From: Pseudarthrobacter sulfonivorans
GTDB taxonomy: Bacteria; Actinomycetota; Actinomycetes; Actinomycetales; Micrococcaceae
NCBI RefSeq assembly: GCF_001484605.1
Contig: NZ_CP013747.1
Coordinates: forward strand, 1,302,001-1,366,000
Length of the DNA: 64,000 nt
Direction: 5' to 3'
Shown here: piece after piece, positions 41,971 to 50,472 of the stretch
How the letters are laid out: each line of letters starts with the position of its first letter
Position numbering within the stretch: the stretch's first letter is position 1
Translations under genes and position numbers: made by a program
Notes under the pieces: model-generated
What the model was told of the DNA's origin: nothing
Databases searched by the model: none
The model's input: only the letters and a program-made list of their open reading frames with translations

Positions 41971-42678
41971 TCAGGATGCCGCGTGGTGCACGTAGCGTTC
42001 GTAGTCCCGGTATGTCTGGTCCATATGCTCGTCCATGGTGCGGCGGGCCAGCTCGGCCTCGCCGCTGAGGATGCTTTCCATGACCTTTTGGTGGTAGTCA
42101 ATGGCGTGCAGTTGGATCTCTTCGACGGCGGACGTTTCACGCCGTTTTACGTAAAGGAGCTGACCCAGCTGCGCGAACAGCGCCCGGACAAATGGATTGC
42201 CGGAAGCCTTCAACACTGCGTCGTGGAAGGCGATGTCTGCCGCCACGAAGGCATCGAGGTCGCCGGAATCATGGAAGCGCTTCATGTCCGCAATGCACTC
42301 GCGCATCTGCTGGGCATGCTCGGGTGTATGGCGTTTGGCCGCGAGCGCAGCGGCCCCGGTTTCCACCATGCGCCGCATCTCGATCAACCCCACTGCGACC
42401 TGCTCCGCCCCATTGTCGTGCGAAGCGGCCTTGAAGATCGCATCCAGACCGGTCCAGTTGTCGGTCGGGTTGACGAAGGTCCCGCGGCCGGCTTTAACGT
42501 AGAGGATGTTCTGTGCCCGCAGGGCCTTGAGTGCCTCGCGCACAGTGAGGCGGCTGACGTCGTAGGCTTTGGCGATGTCGGCTTCGGGCGGTAAGGCTGC
42601 GTGGGGCTGCAGTTTGCCGTCCAGGATGTCTTCGAGCAGGCCGTCGACAAGGTCGTCAACAAGTGTCCTGCGGCCCAT
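41971..42678 (-). CDS. GntR-family regulator, FadR/FCD subfamily
   Basis: The 235-residue regulator has a winged-helix domain (LPPEADIAKAYDVSRLTVREALKALRAQNILYVKAGRGTFV) and an FCD ligand-binding domain with the metal-binding His residues expected around EMRRMVETGAAAL..., AFVAADIAFHDAVLKASGNPF and RTMDEHM. Such regulators respond to organic acids. It lies upstream of the MFS-SDR unit, on the same strand. ATG at 42678 follows AAAGGTGGGAAG; a GTG four codons earlier is also possible. Confidence 0.9.
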   Translation of the reverse strand: MGRRTLVDDLVDGLLEDILDGKLQPHAALPPEADIAKAYDVSRLTVREALKALRAQNILYVKAGRGTFVNPTDNWTGLDAIFKAASHDNGAEQVAVGLIEMRRMVETGAAALAAKRHTPEHAQQMRECIADMKRFHDSGDLDAFVAADIAFHDAVLKASGNPFVRALFAQLGQLLYVKRRETSAVEEIQLHAIDYHQKVMESILSGEAELARRTMDEHMDQTYRDYERYVHHAAS

Positions 42679-42807
42679 CGTGCTTCCCACCTTTAGTCTT
42701 AGCCCGTACTCCGGGTGCCATCCACATTACAGAAGCCGCCGTACGGACCGGGACGCCCGCCAGCCTCACCGCCCGTTGAAGCGGCGTCTCAGGAAAGAAA
42801 CGGCGTC

Positions 42808-43296
42808 TCAGGAAATCCCTGTATTGCCGGCCTCGCGCCGACCGGAGGCCGCAAGGTAGGCCTCAAGATTGGTTAGTGTCTTTTCGATGCTGACGGGGTG
42901 GCGGCGCAGGTAACCTGCCAGCCGAAGGAAAAACTTCCCACGGACCGCAGTGGCGTCCCATTGTTCGGTCACGCGCGTGCCGGCAGTACCGTCGGCGCCG
43001 GTGGCCGGTTCCAGGATATAGCGCCAGATGTGGCCGTAGAAATGGCGCCAGGCCATGCGCCTGCCTTCCTCGAATTCGGAGACCGTGTTCAGGATTCTGT
43101 AGTCCACGGCCATGTTCATTTCCATGCCAAAGCGGGCTCCGAGGCTCAGCCGTTCCGGGCCGCGCGGCTGGGCGCCCTTCACGGTGCCGGAACAGTCAAT
43201 CGCACTGTGCAGCGCCGGAGTGGCCAGGACTTCAAAGATCACTTCGGGCGGGGCAGCGATGAAGCGTTCGCGGGACACGAGGTATCGGTTGTTCAT
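42808..43296 (-). CDS. SRPBCC-family protein
   Basis: The 162-residue protein matches the START/polyketide-cyclase-like SRPBCC fold that binds hydrophobic ligands: RYLVSRERFIAAPPEVIFEVLATPALHSAIDCSG, then WRHFYGHIWRYILEP and GTRVTEQWD. No catalytic residue can be assigned. Composition matches the neighbours. It is a single gene, divergent from the GntR-UTRA regulator. Confidence 0.8.
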   Translation of the reverse strand: MNNRYLVSRERFIAAPPEVIFEVLATPALHSAIDCSGTVKGAQPRGPERLSLGARFGMEMNMAVDYRILNTVSEFEEGRRMAWRHFYGHIWRYILEPATGADGTAGTRVTEQWDATAVRGKFFLRLAGYLRRHPVSIEKTLTNLEAYLAASGRREAGNTGIS

Positions 43297-43401
43297 CCCC
43301 CCAGCCTAGGACCACGGGCACCATTGGCAGCGAGCCGGCCAGTGCGGCCGCGGCGGTCCGGTTCCGCACGGGACGCGTGGCGCCACAGCATGGCCGTAGC
43401 C

Positions 43402-43429
43402 TTGACCGCCAAAGTTCGGCTGATATTAT
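43402..43429 (+). promoter_or_regulatory. Promoter of the GntR-iolB unit
   Basis: TTGACC at 43402-43407 and TATTAT at 43424-43429 are separated by 16 bases. The expected start of transcription (about 43436) lies just before a pair of TGTCCTA boxes. Confidence 0.5.
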
Positions 43430-43443
43430 CAACAAAGGCAGTA

Positions 43444-43471
43444 TGTCCTATCAAGCGAACATAGTAGGACA
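43444..43471. promoter_or_regulatory. TGTCCTA inverted boxes upstream of GntR-UTRA gene
   Basis: TGTCCTATCA (43444-43453) is followed by the inverted box TAGTAGGACA (43462-43471). The core ATGTCCTA/TAGGACAT is a perfect 8-bp inverted repeat. Similar boxes lie at 54748 and 55857. The position suggests autorepression by the GntR regulator. Confidence 0.55.
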
Positions 43472-43531
43472 TGGATTCCCTCCCGGGCCTCGGGCGGGCA
43501 CCAGCTTCCGGCATGGAACGAGGAATATCCA

Positions 43532-44272
43532 GTGGCGAATCAACTTGGTCTCATCATCGACCGCTCCTCGCCCGTACCCCTGTACCACCAGGTGGTACAG
43601 GGCATCGAGGCCGCCATCCACAGCGGAATCCTGGAACCCGGCAGCCGGCTGGAGAACGAAATCGATCTCGCGGCCCAGCTGAACCTCTCCCGGCCCACCA
43701 TGCGCAAAGCCATGGACGAACTGGTCCGCTCGGGGCTGCTGGTCCGCAAGCGCGGCGTGGGTACTCAGGTGGTCTCCAGCCAGGTCCGCCGCCCCCTGGA
43801 GCTCTCCAGCCTGTTTGATGACCTCTCCAACAACGGCAAGAAGCCCACCACCCAGGTGCTGACCTTCTCCCACATGGAGGCCGACGCTGCGACGCTCGCC
43901 ACCCTCGAACTGCCGGCCGGCTCCAAGGTGTACCACTTCACCCGCCTGCGCAAAGTGGGCGGCAAGCCCCTTGCCCTGATGGAGAACTGGGTCCGGGACG
44001 ACATCGCCACCATGGACGAAGCCATGCTGGCCTCTGAGGGCCTCTACGCCATTCTCCGCCGCGGCGGAGTCAACTTCCGCCTGGCCTCGCAACGGATCGG
44101 CGCGATGATCGCCAACGACTACCAGGCGCGCCTGCTGGAGGCCGAGGTCAACTCCGCCCTGGTCACCATGGAGCGCACCGCAACGGACGACGCTGGCCGC
44201 CGCGTGGAAACCGGACACCATGTGTACCGGGCGGATTCGTACAGCTTTGAAATGACACTCGTACAGCGATAA
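43532..44272 (+). CDS. GntR-family regulator with UTRA domain, probably inositol-related
   Basis: The 246-residue protein has a GntR winged helix (VPLYHQVVQGIEAAIHSGILEPGSRLENEIDLAAQLNLSRPTMRKAMDELVRSGLLVRKRGVGT) and a UTRA effector domain (about 95-240). It is 16 bases upstream of iolB and on the same strand, so it most likely controls inositol catabolism. UTRA regulators typically bind a sugar or sugar phosphate. No clear Shine-Dalgarno other than AGGAA before the GTG-started frame is seen. Confidence 0.88.
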   Translation: MANQLGLIIDRSSPVPLYHQVVQGIEAAIHSGILEPGSRLENEIDLAAQLNLSRPTMRKAMDELVRSGLLVRKRGVGTQVVSSQVRRPLELSSLFDDLSNNGKKPTTQVLTFSHMEADAATLATLELPAGSKVYHFTRLRKVGGKPLALMENWVRDDIATMDEAMLASEGLYAILRRGGVNFRLASQRIGAMIANDYQARLLEAEVNSALVTMERTATDDAGRRVETGHHVYRADSYSFEMTLVQR

Positions 44273-44288
44273 CGCAAGGAATACATCA

Positions 44289-45182
44289 ATGACTAACTGG
44301 GTCTATCCCCTGGGCAGCGCCGCCGACGGCGGCTGGGACATCTCGCTCGGAACCTCCGATTCAACCCTGGCCGTGGACGGCTGGGCCCATACGGGCCTGA
44401 AGGTGGCCACCTTAACTGCAGGGGCCGACGTCGTTCTCCCGGCAGCGGACGAGGAGCGGATTGTGGTTCCCCTCAACGGCTCCTTCACCGTCTCCGTCGA
44501 CGGTGAAGACTATGTCCTGGCGGGCCGGGCGTCCGTGTTCCACGGCCCCAGCGACGTGCTGTACTCGGGCACGGGCCGGACCGTCACCATCAGCTCGTCC
44601 GACGGCGGACGGGTGGCGGTCGCCACCGCACCGGCAAAGGCCTCCTATCCCACGCGCCTGGTCACGGCGGCGGAGACACCCGTGGAACTGCGCGGGGCCG
44701 GCAACTGCTCCCGCCAGGTCCATAACTTCGGCACGCCTGCGGCCCTCGAGGCTGACCGTTTCATCGTGTGTGAAGTCCTCACCCCCGCCGGGAACTGGTC
44801 CTCCTACCCTCCGCACAAGCACGATGAGGAAAAGGACGGCGAAACGAACCTCGAGGAGATCTATTACTTCGAGACGCAGGTGGCTGCGGGCTCCGGCGCA
44901 CCCGCCGACGCCGACGCCATCGGCTACCAGCGCGTCTACGCCTCGGATGAACGTCCCATCGACGTGGCGGCCGAGGTCCGCACGGGCGACGTTGTGCTGG
45001 TCCCCTACGGTTGGCACGGCCCCGCCATGGCGGCCCCGGGCTACGACCTGTATTACCTGAACGTGATGGCCGGCCCCGGCCCCGTCCGCGAATGGCTCAT
45101 CAGCGACGACCCGCACCACGGCTGGGTCCGCCAAAGCTGGGACGGCCAGGACATCGATCCCCGGCTGCCGTTCGGCGCTTAG
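44289..45182 (+). CDS. iolB: 5-deoxy-glucuronate isomerase
   Basis: The 297-residue protein is IolB, which converts 5-deoxy-D-glucuronate to 2-deoxy-5-keto-D-gluconate in myo-inositol catabolism. The cupin metal site is visible in SSYPPHKHDEE (His176, His178) and LEEIYYFE (Glu190), with later HGPAMAAPGYDLYYLNVMAG. Length and motifs are standard. It is expressed with the GntR regulator. The usual partners iolC, iolD and iolA are not in the window and must be elsewhere if the pathway is complete. A strong terminator follows. Confidence 0.93.
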   Translation: MTNWVYPLGSAADGGWDISLGTSDSTLAVDGWAHTGLKVATLTAGADVVLPAADEERIVVPLNGSFTVSVDGEDYVLAGRASVFHGPSDVLYSGTGRTVTISSSDGGRVAVATAPAKASYPTRLVTAAETPVELRGAGNCSRQVHNFGTPAALEADRFIVCEVLTPAGNWSSYPPHKHDEEKDGETNLEEIYYFETQVAAGSGAPADADAIGYQRVYASDERPIDVAAEVRTGDVVLVPYGWHGPAMAAPGYDLYYLNVMAGPGPVREWLISDDPHHGWVRQSWDGQDIDPRLPFGA

Positions 45183-45204
45183 AGATCAAGCGCTAGAGAT
45201 CAAG

Positions 45205-45243
45205 AAAATGCCCCGCCGGAACGGATTCCGGAGGGGCATTTTT
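45205..45243 (+). terminator. Rho-independent terminator after iolB
   Basis: AAAATGCCCC (45205-45214) pairs with GGGGCATTTT (45233-45242), with an inner CCGGA...TCCGG and a following T run. It also serves the convergent dehydrogenase gene on the minus strand. Confidence 0.85.
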
Positions 45244-45259
45244 CATTGCAGCGGTACGC

Positions 45260-46294
45260 TCACCTGGCTACGCTGATGGCCACTTTGACCGGGACGCCGG
45301 TGGCCAGTGATTCCTGGGCGGCGTCAGCCACGCGGGAAGCGGCCACGGCGTCCTCCGGGGTGCAGGGATTCTCCCGGCGGCCCAGGATCAGCTCCACAAA
45401 CGCAGCCATTTCCGATCGGTACGCCTGGTCGAAGCGTTCGGCAAAGGTCCTGTGGGATTGCCCGGAGGGAAAGGCGATCCCGGCTTCAGCCGACGCCATG
45501 GCCGTCTGCTCATCGAGCCCAACCATCAGCGAACGGCTGGAGCCCTGGATTTCCAGGCGGACGTCGTGGCCGGCCCCGTTGTAGCGGGTGGCTGACACGG
45601 TACCCACTGTGCCGTCGTCGAACGTGACCAGTGCCAGCGCCGTGTCCACGTCGCCCACGGCGCCGATGGCCGGATCGCCATTGTTGGAGCCCTTTGCGTA
45701 GACCTCCACGATCTCGCGGCCGGTCAGCCAACGGAGGATGTCGAAGTCGTGGACGGAGCAGTCGCGGAACAGTCCGCCGGAACTGGCGAGGAACTCCACG
45801 GGCGGCGGCGCCATGTCACAGGTGACGGCGCGCAGGGAGTGGATCCAACCCAGCTCGCCCGCTTGGTAGGCACGCTTGGCCTCAAGATAGCCGTGGTCAA
45901 AGCGGCGCTGGTGGCCGATCTGCACCACACCGTTGTTGTCGCGGATGTAGTCCAGCACCGGCAGGGCGTCCGCCACGTTCATGGCCACCGGCTTTTCGCA
46001 GAAGACCGGGATTCCGGCGTCCACGCCCACGCGAATCAGTTCGGGGTGGGTTCCGGTCCCCGTTGCGATGACGAGTCCGTCCACGCCGGCGGCGATGAGG
46101 TCCTCCACCGAAGGCAGGAAGCCGGCACCGAGGCCGGCAGCAACGCCCTTGGCGTGGTCCTCGGCGACGTCGGTGAGCAGAAGCCTGACGTTGATGCCTT
46201 GCGGATTGAGGACTCCATTGAGCGCGGAGATGTTGTTGGCGTGCATGACGCCTATGCGTCCCACTCCGACCAGACCGAGAATGACGTCCTTCAT
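45260..46294 (-). CDS. Gfo/Idh/MocA dehydrogenase, inositol dehydrogenase-like
   Basis: The 344-residue NAD(P)-dependent dehydrogenase starts VILGLVGVGRIGVMHANNIS and has EKP at 100-102. The active-site segment is GGLFRDCSVHDFDILRWL, the form seen in IolG-type myo/scyllo-inositol dehydrogenases. The start is ATG at 46294 after GGAAC. It is divergent from a LacI regulator, with a 26-bp palindrome between them, so it is probably controlled by that protein. Its substrate may be an inositol isomer different from the one handled by the 61.9-kb IolG. Confidence 0.88.
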   Translation of the reverse strand: MKDVILGLVGVGRIGVMHANNISALNGVLNPQGINVRLLLTDVAEDHAKGVAAGLGAGFLPSVEDLIAAGVDGLVIATGTGTHPELIRVGVDAGIPVFCEKPVAMNVADALPVLDYIRDNNGVVQIGHQRRFDHGYLEAKRAYQAGELGWIHSLRAVTCDMAPPPVEFLASSGGLFRDCSVHDFDILRWLTGREIVEVYAKGSNNGDPAIGAVGDVDTALALVTFDDGTVGTVSATRYNGAGHDVRLEIQGSSRSLMVGLDEQTAMASAEAGIAFPSGQSHRTFAERFDQAYRSEMAAFVELILGRRENPCTPEDAVAASRVADAAQESLATGVPVKVAISVAR

Positions 46295-46340
46295 AGTGTT
46301 CCTTCGCAAGCAGTACCGGGCCCGGAATCCCGGGCAGACA

Positions 46341-46366
46341 ACAATGTGGGAACGTTCCAACATTGT
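46341..46366. promoter_or_regulatory. 26-bp LacI-type operator
   Basis: The half-site ACAATGTGGGAAC is inverted as GTTCCAACATTGT, with one mismatch in 13 positions. The centre GGAACGTTCC is typical of LacI-family operators. It lies 46 bases upstream of the dehydrogenase start and 64 bases upstream of the LacI gene start. Confidence 0.75.
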
Positions 46367-46430
46367 CTTGCTAGAGTAGGTGAATCCGCATGCCGAGTCA
46401 AGACTTTGTATTAACAAACAGGAGGTCACT

Positions 46431-47453
46431 GTGACTGCCCCCGAACGGAAACGCGCCGCCACCATCCTGGACGTGGCCGCCGCCGCGGGTGTTTCCAAGT
46501 CGGTGGTGTCCCTCGTGCTGCGCGGCACGGGCTACGTCAGCGCGGCCAAGCGCACCGCCGTCGAACATGCCGTGCTGGAACTCGGCTACCGTCCGAACGC
46601 GGCTGCCCGGGCCCTCGGCGAATCGCGGAGCCGCACCGTGGGCGTGGTACTCAACGACATGCGGAACCCCTGGTTCGTCAGCGCGGTGGAAGGGCTCAAC
46701 AGCACCCTCAACGAGCTCGGCCTGCAAATGCTGATGGGCGACTTCCGCCTGGACAGCCGCAGCGGCGAATCCCTGCTGAAGAAACTGCTGGAGATGAACA
46801 TCGAGGCCCTGGTGCTGGTGGGGACCATGCCGGAGAGCCCCGGTTTGACGGCAGCAGCCTTGCAGGTGCCAACCATCGCGCTGGGGGCGCCCAGCGGCCC
46901 AGGTGCCAACGTCACCGTCGTGACCAACGACGACGACGCCGGGGCCCGCCTCGCGGTGGCTCATCTGATCGCGCTGGGGCACCGCCGCATCGCCCATGTA
47001 GGGGCACCCGCCACCGCCGTCGGGATTGCCCGCCGTCGGGGGTATGAAGCGGAGATGAGGGCCGCCGGCCTGGCGGAGTTCATCCGGACCGTGCCGGGAG
47101 ACCTGAGCGAAGAGGGCGGCCACCGTGCCGCACTCGAGCTGCTGTCAGTTGTCGACCGGCCCACAGCGGTGTTCGCTGTCAACGACATGGCGGCGCTGGG
47201 GGTCCTCTCGGCCGCCGAGGAATGCGGGCTCGCCGTACCTGCCGATCTTTCGGTGGCCGGCTACGACAATACCCCGCTGGCGCGGTTGCGCCGGATCAGC
47301 CTGACTTCAGTGGACACGGCCAGTTTTGCCGCCGGGCAGCGGGCGGCCGAACTCCTGATCGCACGACTGGAGCCGGGCAGCACGCTGCCCCCAGACGAAC
47401 TGTTGGTGCCGACGCTGGAAGTGAGGGGCAGCACCGCCGCCCCTCACCCCTGA
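46431..47453 (+). CDS. LacI-family transcriptional regulator
   Basis: The 340-residue regulator has the LacI helix-turn-helix and hinge (ATILDVAAAAGVSKSVVSLVLRGTGYVSAAKRTAVEHAVLELGYRPNAAARAL) and a periplasmic-binding-protein-like effector domain. GTG at 46431 follows AGGAGG. It probably represses the divergent dehydrogenase gene and itself through the 26-bp palindrome. Its 3' end carries a hairpin and is convergent with the isomerase gene, separated by 9 bases. Confidence 0.92.
   Translation: MTAPERKRAATILDVAAAAGVSKSVVSLVLRGTGYVSAAKRTAVEHAVLELGYRPNAAARALGESRSRTVGVVLNDMRNPWFVSAVEGLNSTLNELGLQMLMGDFRLDSRSGESLLKKLLEMNIEALVLVGTMPESPGLTAAALQVPTIALGAPSGPGANVTVVTNDDDAGARLAVAHLIALGHRRIAHVGAPATAVGIARRRGYEAEMRAAGLAEFIRTVPGDLSEEGGHRAALELLSVVDRPTAVFAVNDMAALGVLSAAEECGLAVPADLSVAGYDNTPLARLRRISLTSVDTASFAAGQRAAELLIARLEPGSTLPPDELLVPTLEVRGSTAAPHP
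47421..47447. terminator. Hairpin in the 3' end of the LacI gene
   Basis: GTGAGGGGC (47421-47429) pairs with GCCCCTCAC (47439-47447). It lies within the last codons of the LacI gene and just beyond the stop of the convergent isomerase gene, and may terminate both. Confidence 0.5.
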
Positions 47454-47462
47454 ACGGCACGC

Positions 47463-48260
47463 CTATGTCGAGGCGATCTGGACGCTGGCGTCCTGCACCG
47501 TGAACGCCGCCCGGAAGGCCGCAAGGGCTTCCTCGTCGTCACCGCTGGCCCAGGCTTCCATACCCACCGTCCCCTCGTAGCCTGCGTCCGCGAGCGCCTT
47601 GGCCACGGCCCGGTAGTTGATCTCCCCGGTTCCGGGTTCGCAGCGGCCCGGTACGTCGGCAACCTGGACTTCGCCGATGTGCGGCAGCGCGGTCCGCACG
47701 AGCTCGATGAGGTTCCCCTCGCCCAGTTGTGCGTGGTACAGGTCCAGCATGAGCTTCACGTTGGGGTGCCCGGCTGCTTCCACCAACGCCAGGGTGTCCT
47801 TGGCGCGGGCGAGCGGGATGCCGGGGTGGTCCAGGACCGTGTTGAGGTTTTCCAGGCAGAACGTCACCCCATACTTCTCCCCCAAGTTGCCGAGCCGTTC
47901 CAGGGTCCGCGCGCCGGTGCTCCACATGCGGCCGGTGGACCGGTAGAGGGGGCGGGCCGCCTGGCCATCGATGAGCTCCGCTGGGTGCACCACCATGCGG
48001 CTCACGCCGAGCTCCAGGGCTGTGGGAATCAGAGACTCGGCCGTCCGCACCACGTCGTCGGCCGTGTCGGGGTCCACGAGGCTTCCGGAGGTGTACCCGG
48101 TCATGGAGGAGAACGCCGCGCCGGTTGCCTTGAGGGCCGGAATGTCCTTGGTCCGCGAATCCCACATCTCGACGTCGAATCCGGCGTCGTGTAGCCGCTG
48201 CACCCGTTCCACAAACGGCAGGTCCGTGAAGACCATTTCCGCACAAACGGCCAGCCGCAT
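47463..48260 (-). CDS. Hydroxypyruvate isomerase-like TIM-barrel protein
   Basis: The 265-residue protein belongs to the AP-endonuclease-2/xylose isomerase-like TIM barrels and looks like the hydroxypyruvate isomerase (Hyi) branch: FCLENLNT (metal Glu), VKLMLDLYHAQLGEGNL (Asp and His), and QVADVPGRCEPGTGEINY. It starts within the stop of the upstream dehydrogenase gene (TGATG). It is the last gene of a seven-gene minus-strand operon with an ABC importer and three dehydrogenases. The substrate is probably a keto-sugar or keto-inositol product of one of those dehydrogenases, not necessarily hydroxypyruvate. Confidence 0.82.
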   Translation of the reverse strand: MRLAVCAEMVFTDLPFVERVQRLHDAGFDVEMWDSRTKDIPALKATGAAFSSMTGYTSGSLVDPDTADDVVRTAESLIPTALELGVSRMVVHPAELIDGQAARPLYRSTGRMWSTGARTLERLGNLGEKYGVTFCLENLNTVLDHPGIPLARAKDTLALVEAAGHPNVKLMLDLYHAQLGEGNLIELVRTALPHIGEVQVADVPGRCEPGTGEINYRAVAKALADAGYEGTVGMEAWASGDDEEALAAFRAAFTVQDASVQIAST

Positions 48261-49375
48261 CAGACGCCGGCCCGGGCGTCGTCGCGGAGCGCCACCGGGG
48301 CAGCAGCCACAGCCACCGGACCGCCCTGTTTGACCGATTCGATGCACGCCAGCGCCATGGCCAGCGCGCGGCGGGCGTCTGCGGCGCCGGGGGTGAGGGT
48401 GAATGCGCCCGACGGCGGCGGGGTGCCGTCCCGCTGTGCACGAACCGTGGCGGCGAAATCGGCGAGTTCGTCCGTGTAAGCCTGCCGGAAGAGTTCCACG
48501 TTGAGGCGCGGCGTGTCCGCGGACAGTCCTTCCGCCGTATAACGCCGGGCCGCCGTCTCGGTGGCCCGGCCGGCCTGGACCATGCCCTTGGAACCGAAGA
48601 CCTCGCCGCGGATGTCGTAGCCATAGAGAGCACTGAAGTTTGCTTCCGCCACGGCGATGGCGCCGTTGCTGTAGCGGATGGTCACCACCGCGGTGTCCAG
48701 GAAGCCCTGATCGCGGAGTTTCGGTTCCACGAGGGCGTCGGCCACGGCATAGACCTCCACCGGCTCGGCGCCTTCATTGAACCAGTTCAGGGTGTCGAAA
48801 TCGTGAATCAAGGTTTCCAGGAAGACCGTCCACGCGGGGACCCTGGCCGCGTTCGGGATGCTGCCGTTGCCCGGATCGCGGGTCAGCGAGCGCAGGAGCT
48901 GCGGCTGCCCGGCGATGCCGGCCGCAAGGTCTTTCTTGGCGGCCTGGAAGTCGTCCGCGTAGCGCCGGTTGAAGCCGATCTGGAAATGCACCCCGGCTTT
49001 TTCAACGGCGGCCAGTGCGGCGTCGAGTTCGTCGAGCCCTTGGCCCGCGGGCTTCTCGCAGAAGACGTGCTTCCCCGCTGCGGCAGCCTGGGTGATCAGG
49101 GCGGAGTGGAAACGGGCCGGGCTCGCGATCACCACGGCGTCGATCTCCGGATCGGCCAGGATATCCGCGGCGTCGGCCGTGACCTTTGCCGTGCCCAGCG
49201 ATTGGGCCAGGGCCTGGGCGGATTCCACATTGGGGTCGGCGATGGCCGCAAGGACGGCGCCCGGGACGCGGCGGGCGATGCTTTCGGCATGGAACGCCCC
49301 CATCCAGCCGGAGCCGATGAGCCCGACCTTCACGGGTGCGGAGAGTCCTGCGGAGTGCTGTTCGATGTAGGCCAT
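48260..49375 (-). CDS. Gfo/Idh/MocA dehydrogenase
   Basis: The 371-residue protein has an NAD-binding start VKVGLIGSGWMGAFHAESIARR, EKP in VFCEKPAGQGLDEL, and active-site segment VFLETLIHDFDTLNWF. This is like inositol 2-dehydrogenases, with a 15-residue N-terminal lead. The gene overlaps the isomerase gene by one base and lies 35 bases after the dehydrogenase at 49411. Likely oxidises an inositol isomer or related cyclitol or sugar. Distinguishing which requires biochemical data. Confidence 0.87.
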   Translation of the reverse strand: MAYIEQHSAGLSAPVKVGLIGSGWMGAFHAESIARRVPGAVLAAIADPNVESAQALAQSLGTAKVTADAADILADPEIDAVVIASPARFHSALITQAAAAGKHVFCEKPAGQGLDELDAALAAVEKAGVHFQIGFNRRYADDFQAAKKDLAAGIAGQPQLLRSLTRDPGNGSIPNAARVPAWTVFLETLIHDFDTLNWFNEGAEPVEVYAVADALVEPKLRDQGFLDTAVVTIRYSNGAIAVAEANFSALYGYDIRGEVFGSKGMVQAGRATETAARRYTAEGLSADTPRLNVELFRQAYTDELADFAATVRAQRDGTPPPSGAFTLTPGAADARRALAMALACIESVKQGGPVAVAAAPVALRDDARAGV

Positions 49376-49410
49376 TGGCCAGTCCTTTCGATTGTCAAAA
49401 CAAAAATGAA

Positions 49411-50472
49411 TCAGAGCCGTGCAGCGTCCTTGTCCGCCAACGTCTCTTCGTCTGGGAACACCACTCCCAGCTGGCGGCGGATCTCGTCGGCCACGTCCAA
49501 GGTGCGGATGGATGCTGCCAGCGTCCGCTGGCCGGCCTGTGTCTGCCCGGCGGCCACGGCACGGGCCACGGCCGCCGCTTCGTAGTGCAGTCCCTCGAAG
49601 TGGCCGCCGGGCGGTTCCTCATGGCGCAGCCGGGCCCCGTCCGGGAAGCGGACCTCGAAGCCACCGGGCATGTTGAAGGGACCGTCGAAAGTCAGCGTGG
49701 CCCTCGAACCGACGATCGTGGCCGAAGTGGGCGTGAAGTTGTGCAGGTGGGTGTTCACCACGGCCTGCGCGCCGCCGGCGAACTGCATGATCGCGGACAG
49801 CTGGGCGTTGACCCCGGATTCGTGGGGCTGGCCGATGGCATGCAACTCTTCCGGCAGGCCCAGGACCTCGGTGACCAGGGCCAACGGGTACGTGCCGAGG
49901 TCCAGCAGCGGGCCGCCGGCCAGTGCGGGATCGAAGATCCTGTGGCCGCGTTCGAAGTGTTCGCCGTATTCGGCAAAAACCGTGGTGACGGTGCCCAAGG
50001 TCCCGGCGTCGAGGATCTGCCGGATCACGTCGAACTTGGGCAGGAAGAAAGTCCACATGGCCTCGGCGGCGAACACCCCGGCGGCTTCGGCCCGTTTGGC
50101 GATGTCCTGGGCCTGCGCCGCGTTGAGGCCGATCGGCTTCTCGACCAGAACGTGTTTGCCGGCGTCGAGGGCGAGCACGGCGGCCTGGTGGTGGAAGTTG
50201 TGTGGCGTGCAGACGTAGACGATGTCGATGTCCGGGGCGGCGGCCAGCTCCTCGTAGCTGCCGTAGGCCGCGGGCACGCCGAAAGCGTCCGCGAATGCCT
50301 TGGACCGGCTGGGCGAACGGGACGCGACGGCAGCGATCACCTGGTCCGTGTGCGCCTGGACGGATTCGGTGAAGCGTTCGGCGATCCAGCCGGGTCCCAT
50401 GATCCCCCAGCGCAGCACGGGGGCATCCCGCGAACCGGGCACGCGGGAGACCGGCAGGGCAGAGTTGCTCAC
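49411..50472 (-). CDS. Gfo/Idh/MocA oxidoreductase, dihydrodiol dehydrogenase-like
   Basis: The 353-residue protein has LRWGIMGPGWIAERFTESV, LVEKPIGLN, and the segment GGPLLDLGTYPLALVTEVLG. Here the catalytic His is not in the usual HDFD/HxxD form, placing it closer to dimeric dihydrodiol dehydrogenase or glucose-fructose oxidoreductase-like branches than to IolG. The GTG start overlaps the preceding dehydrogenase stop (GTGA), so the two are coupled. Substrate unknown; operon context points to a sugar or cyclitol. Confidence 0.85.
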   Translation of the reverse strand: MSNSALPVSRVPGSRDAPVLRWGIMGPGWIAERFTESVQAHTDQVIAAVASRSPSRSKAFADAFGVPAAYGSYEELAAAPDIDIVYVCTPHNFHHQAAVLALDAGKHVLVEKPIGLNAAQAQDIAKRAEAAGVFAAEAMWTFFLPKFDVIRQILDAGTLGTVTTVFAEYGEHFERGHRIFDPALAGGPLLDLGTYPLALVTEVLGLPEELHAIGQPHESGVNAQLSAIMQFAGGAQAVVNTHLHNFTPTSATIVGSRATLTFDGPFNMPGGFEVRFPDGARLRHEEPPGGHFEGLHYEAAAVARAVAAGQTQAGQRTLAASIRTLDVADEIRRQLGVVFPDEETLADKDAARL

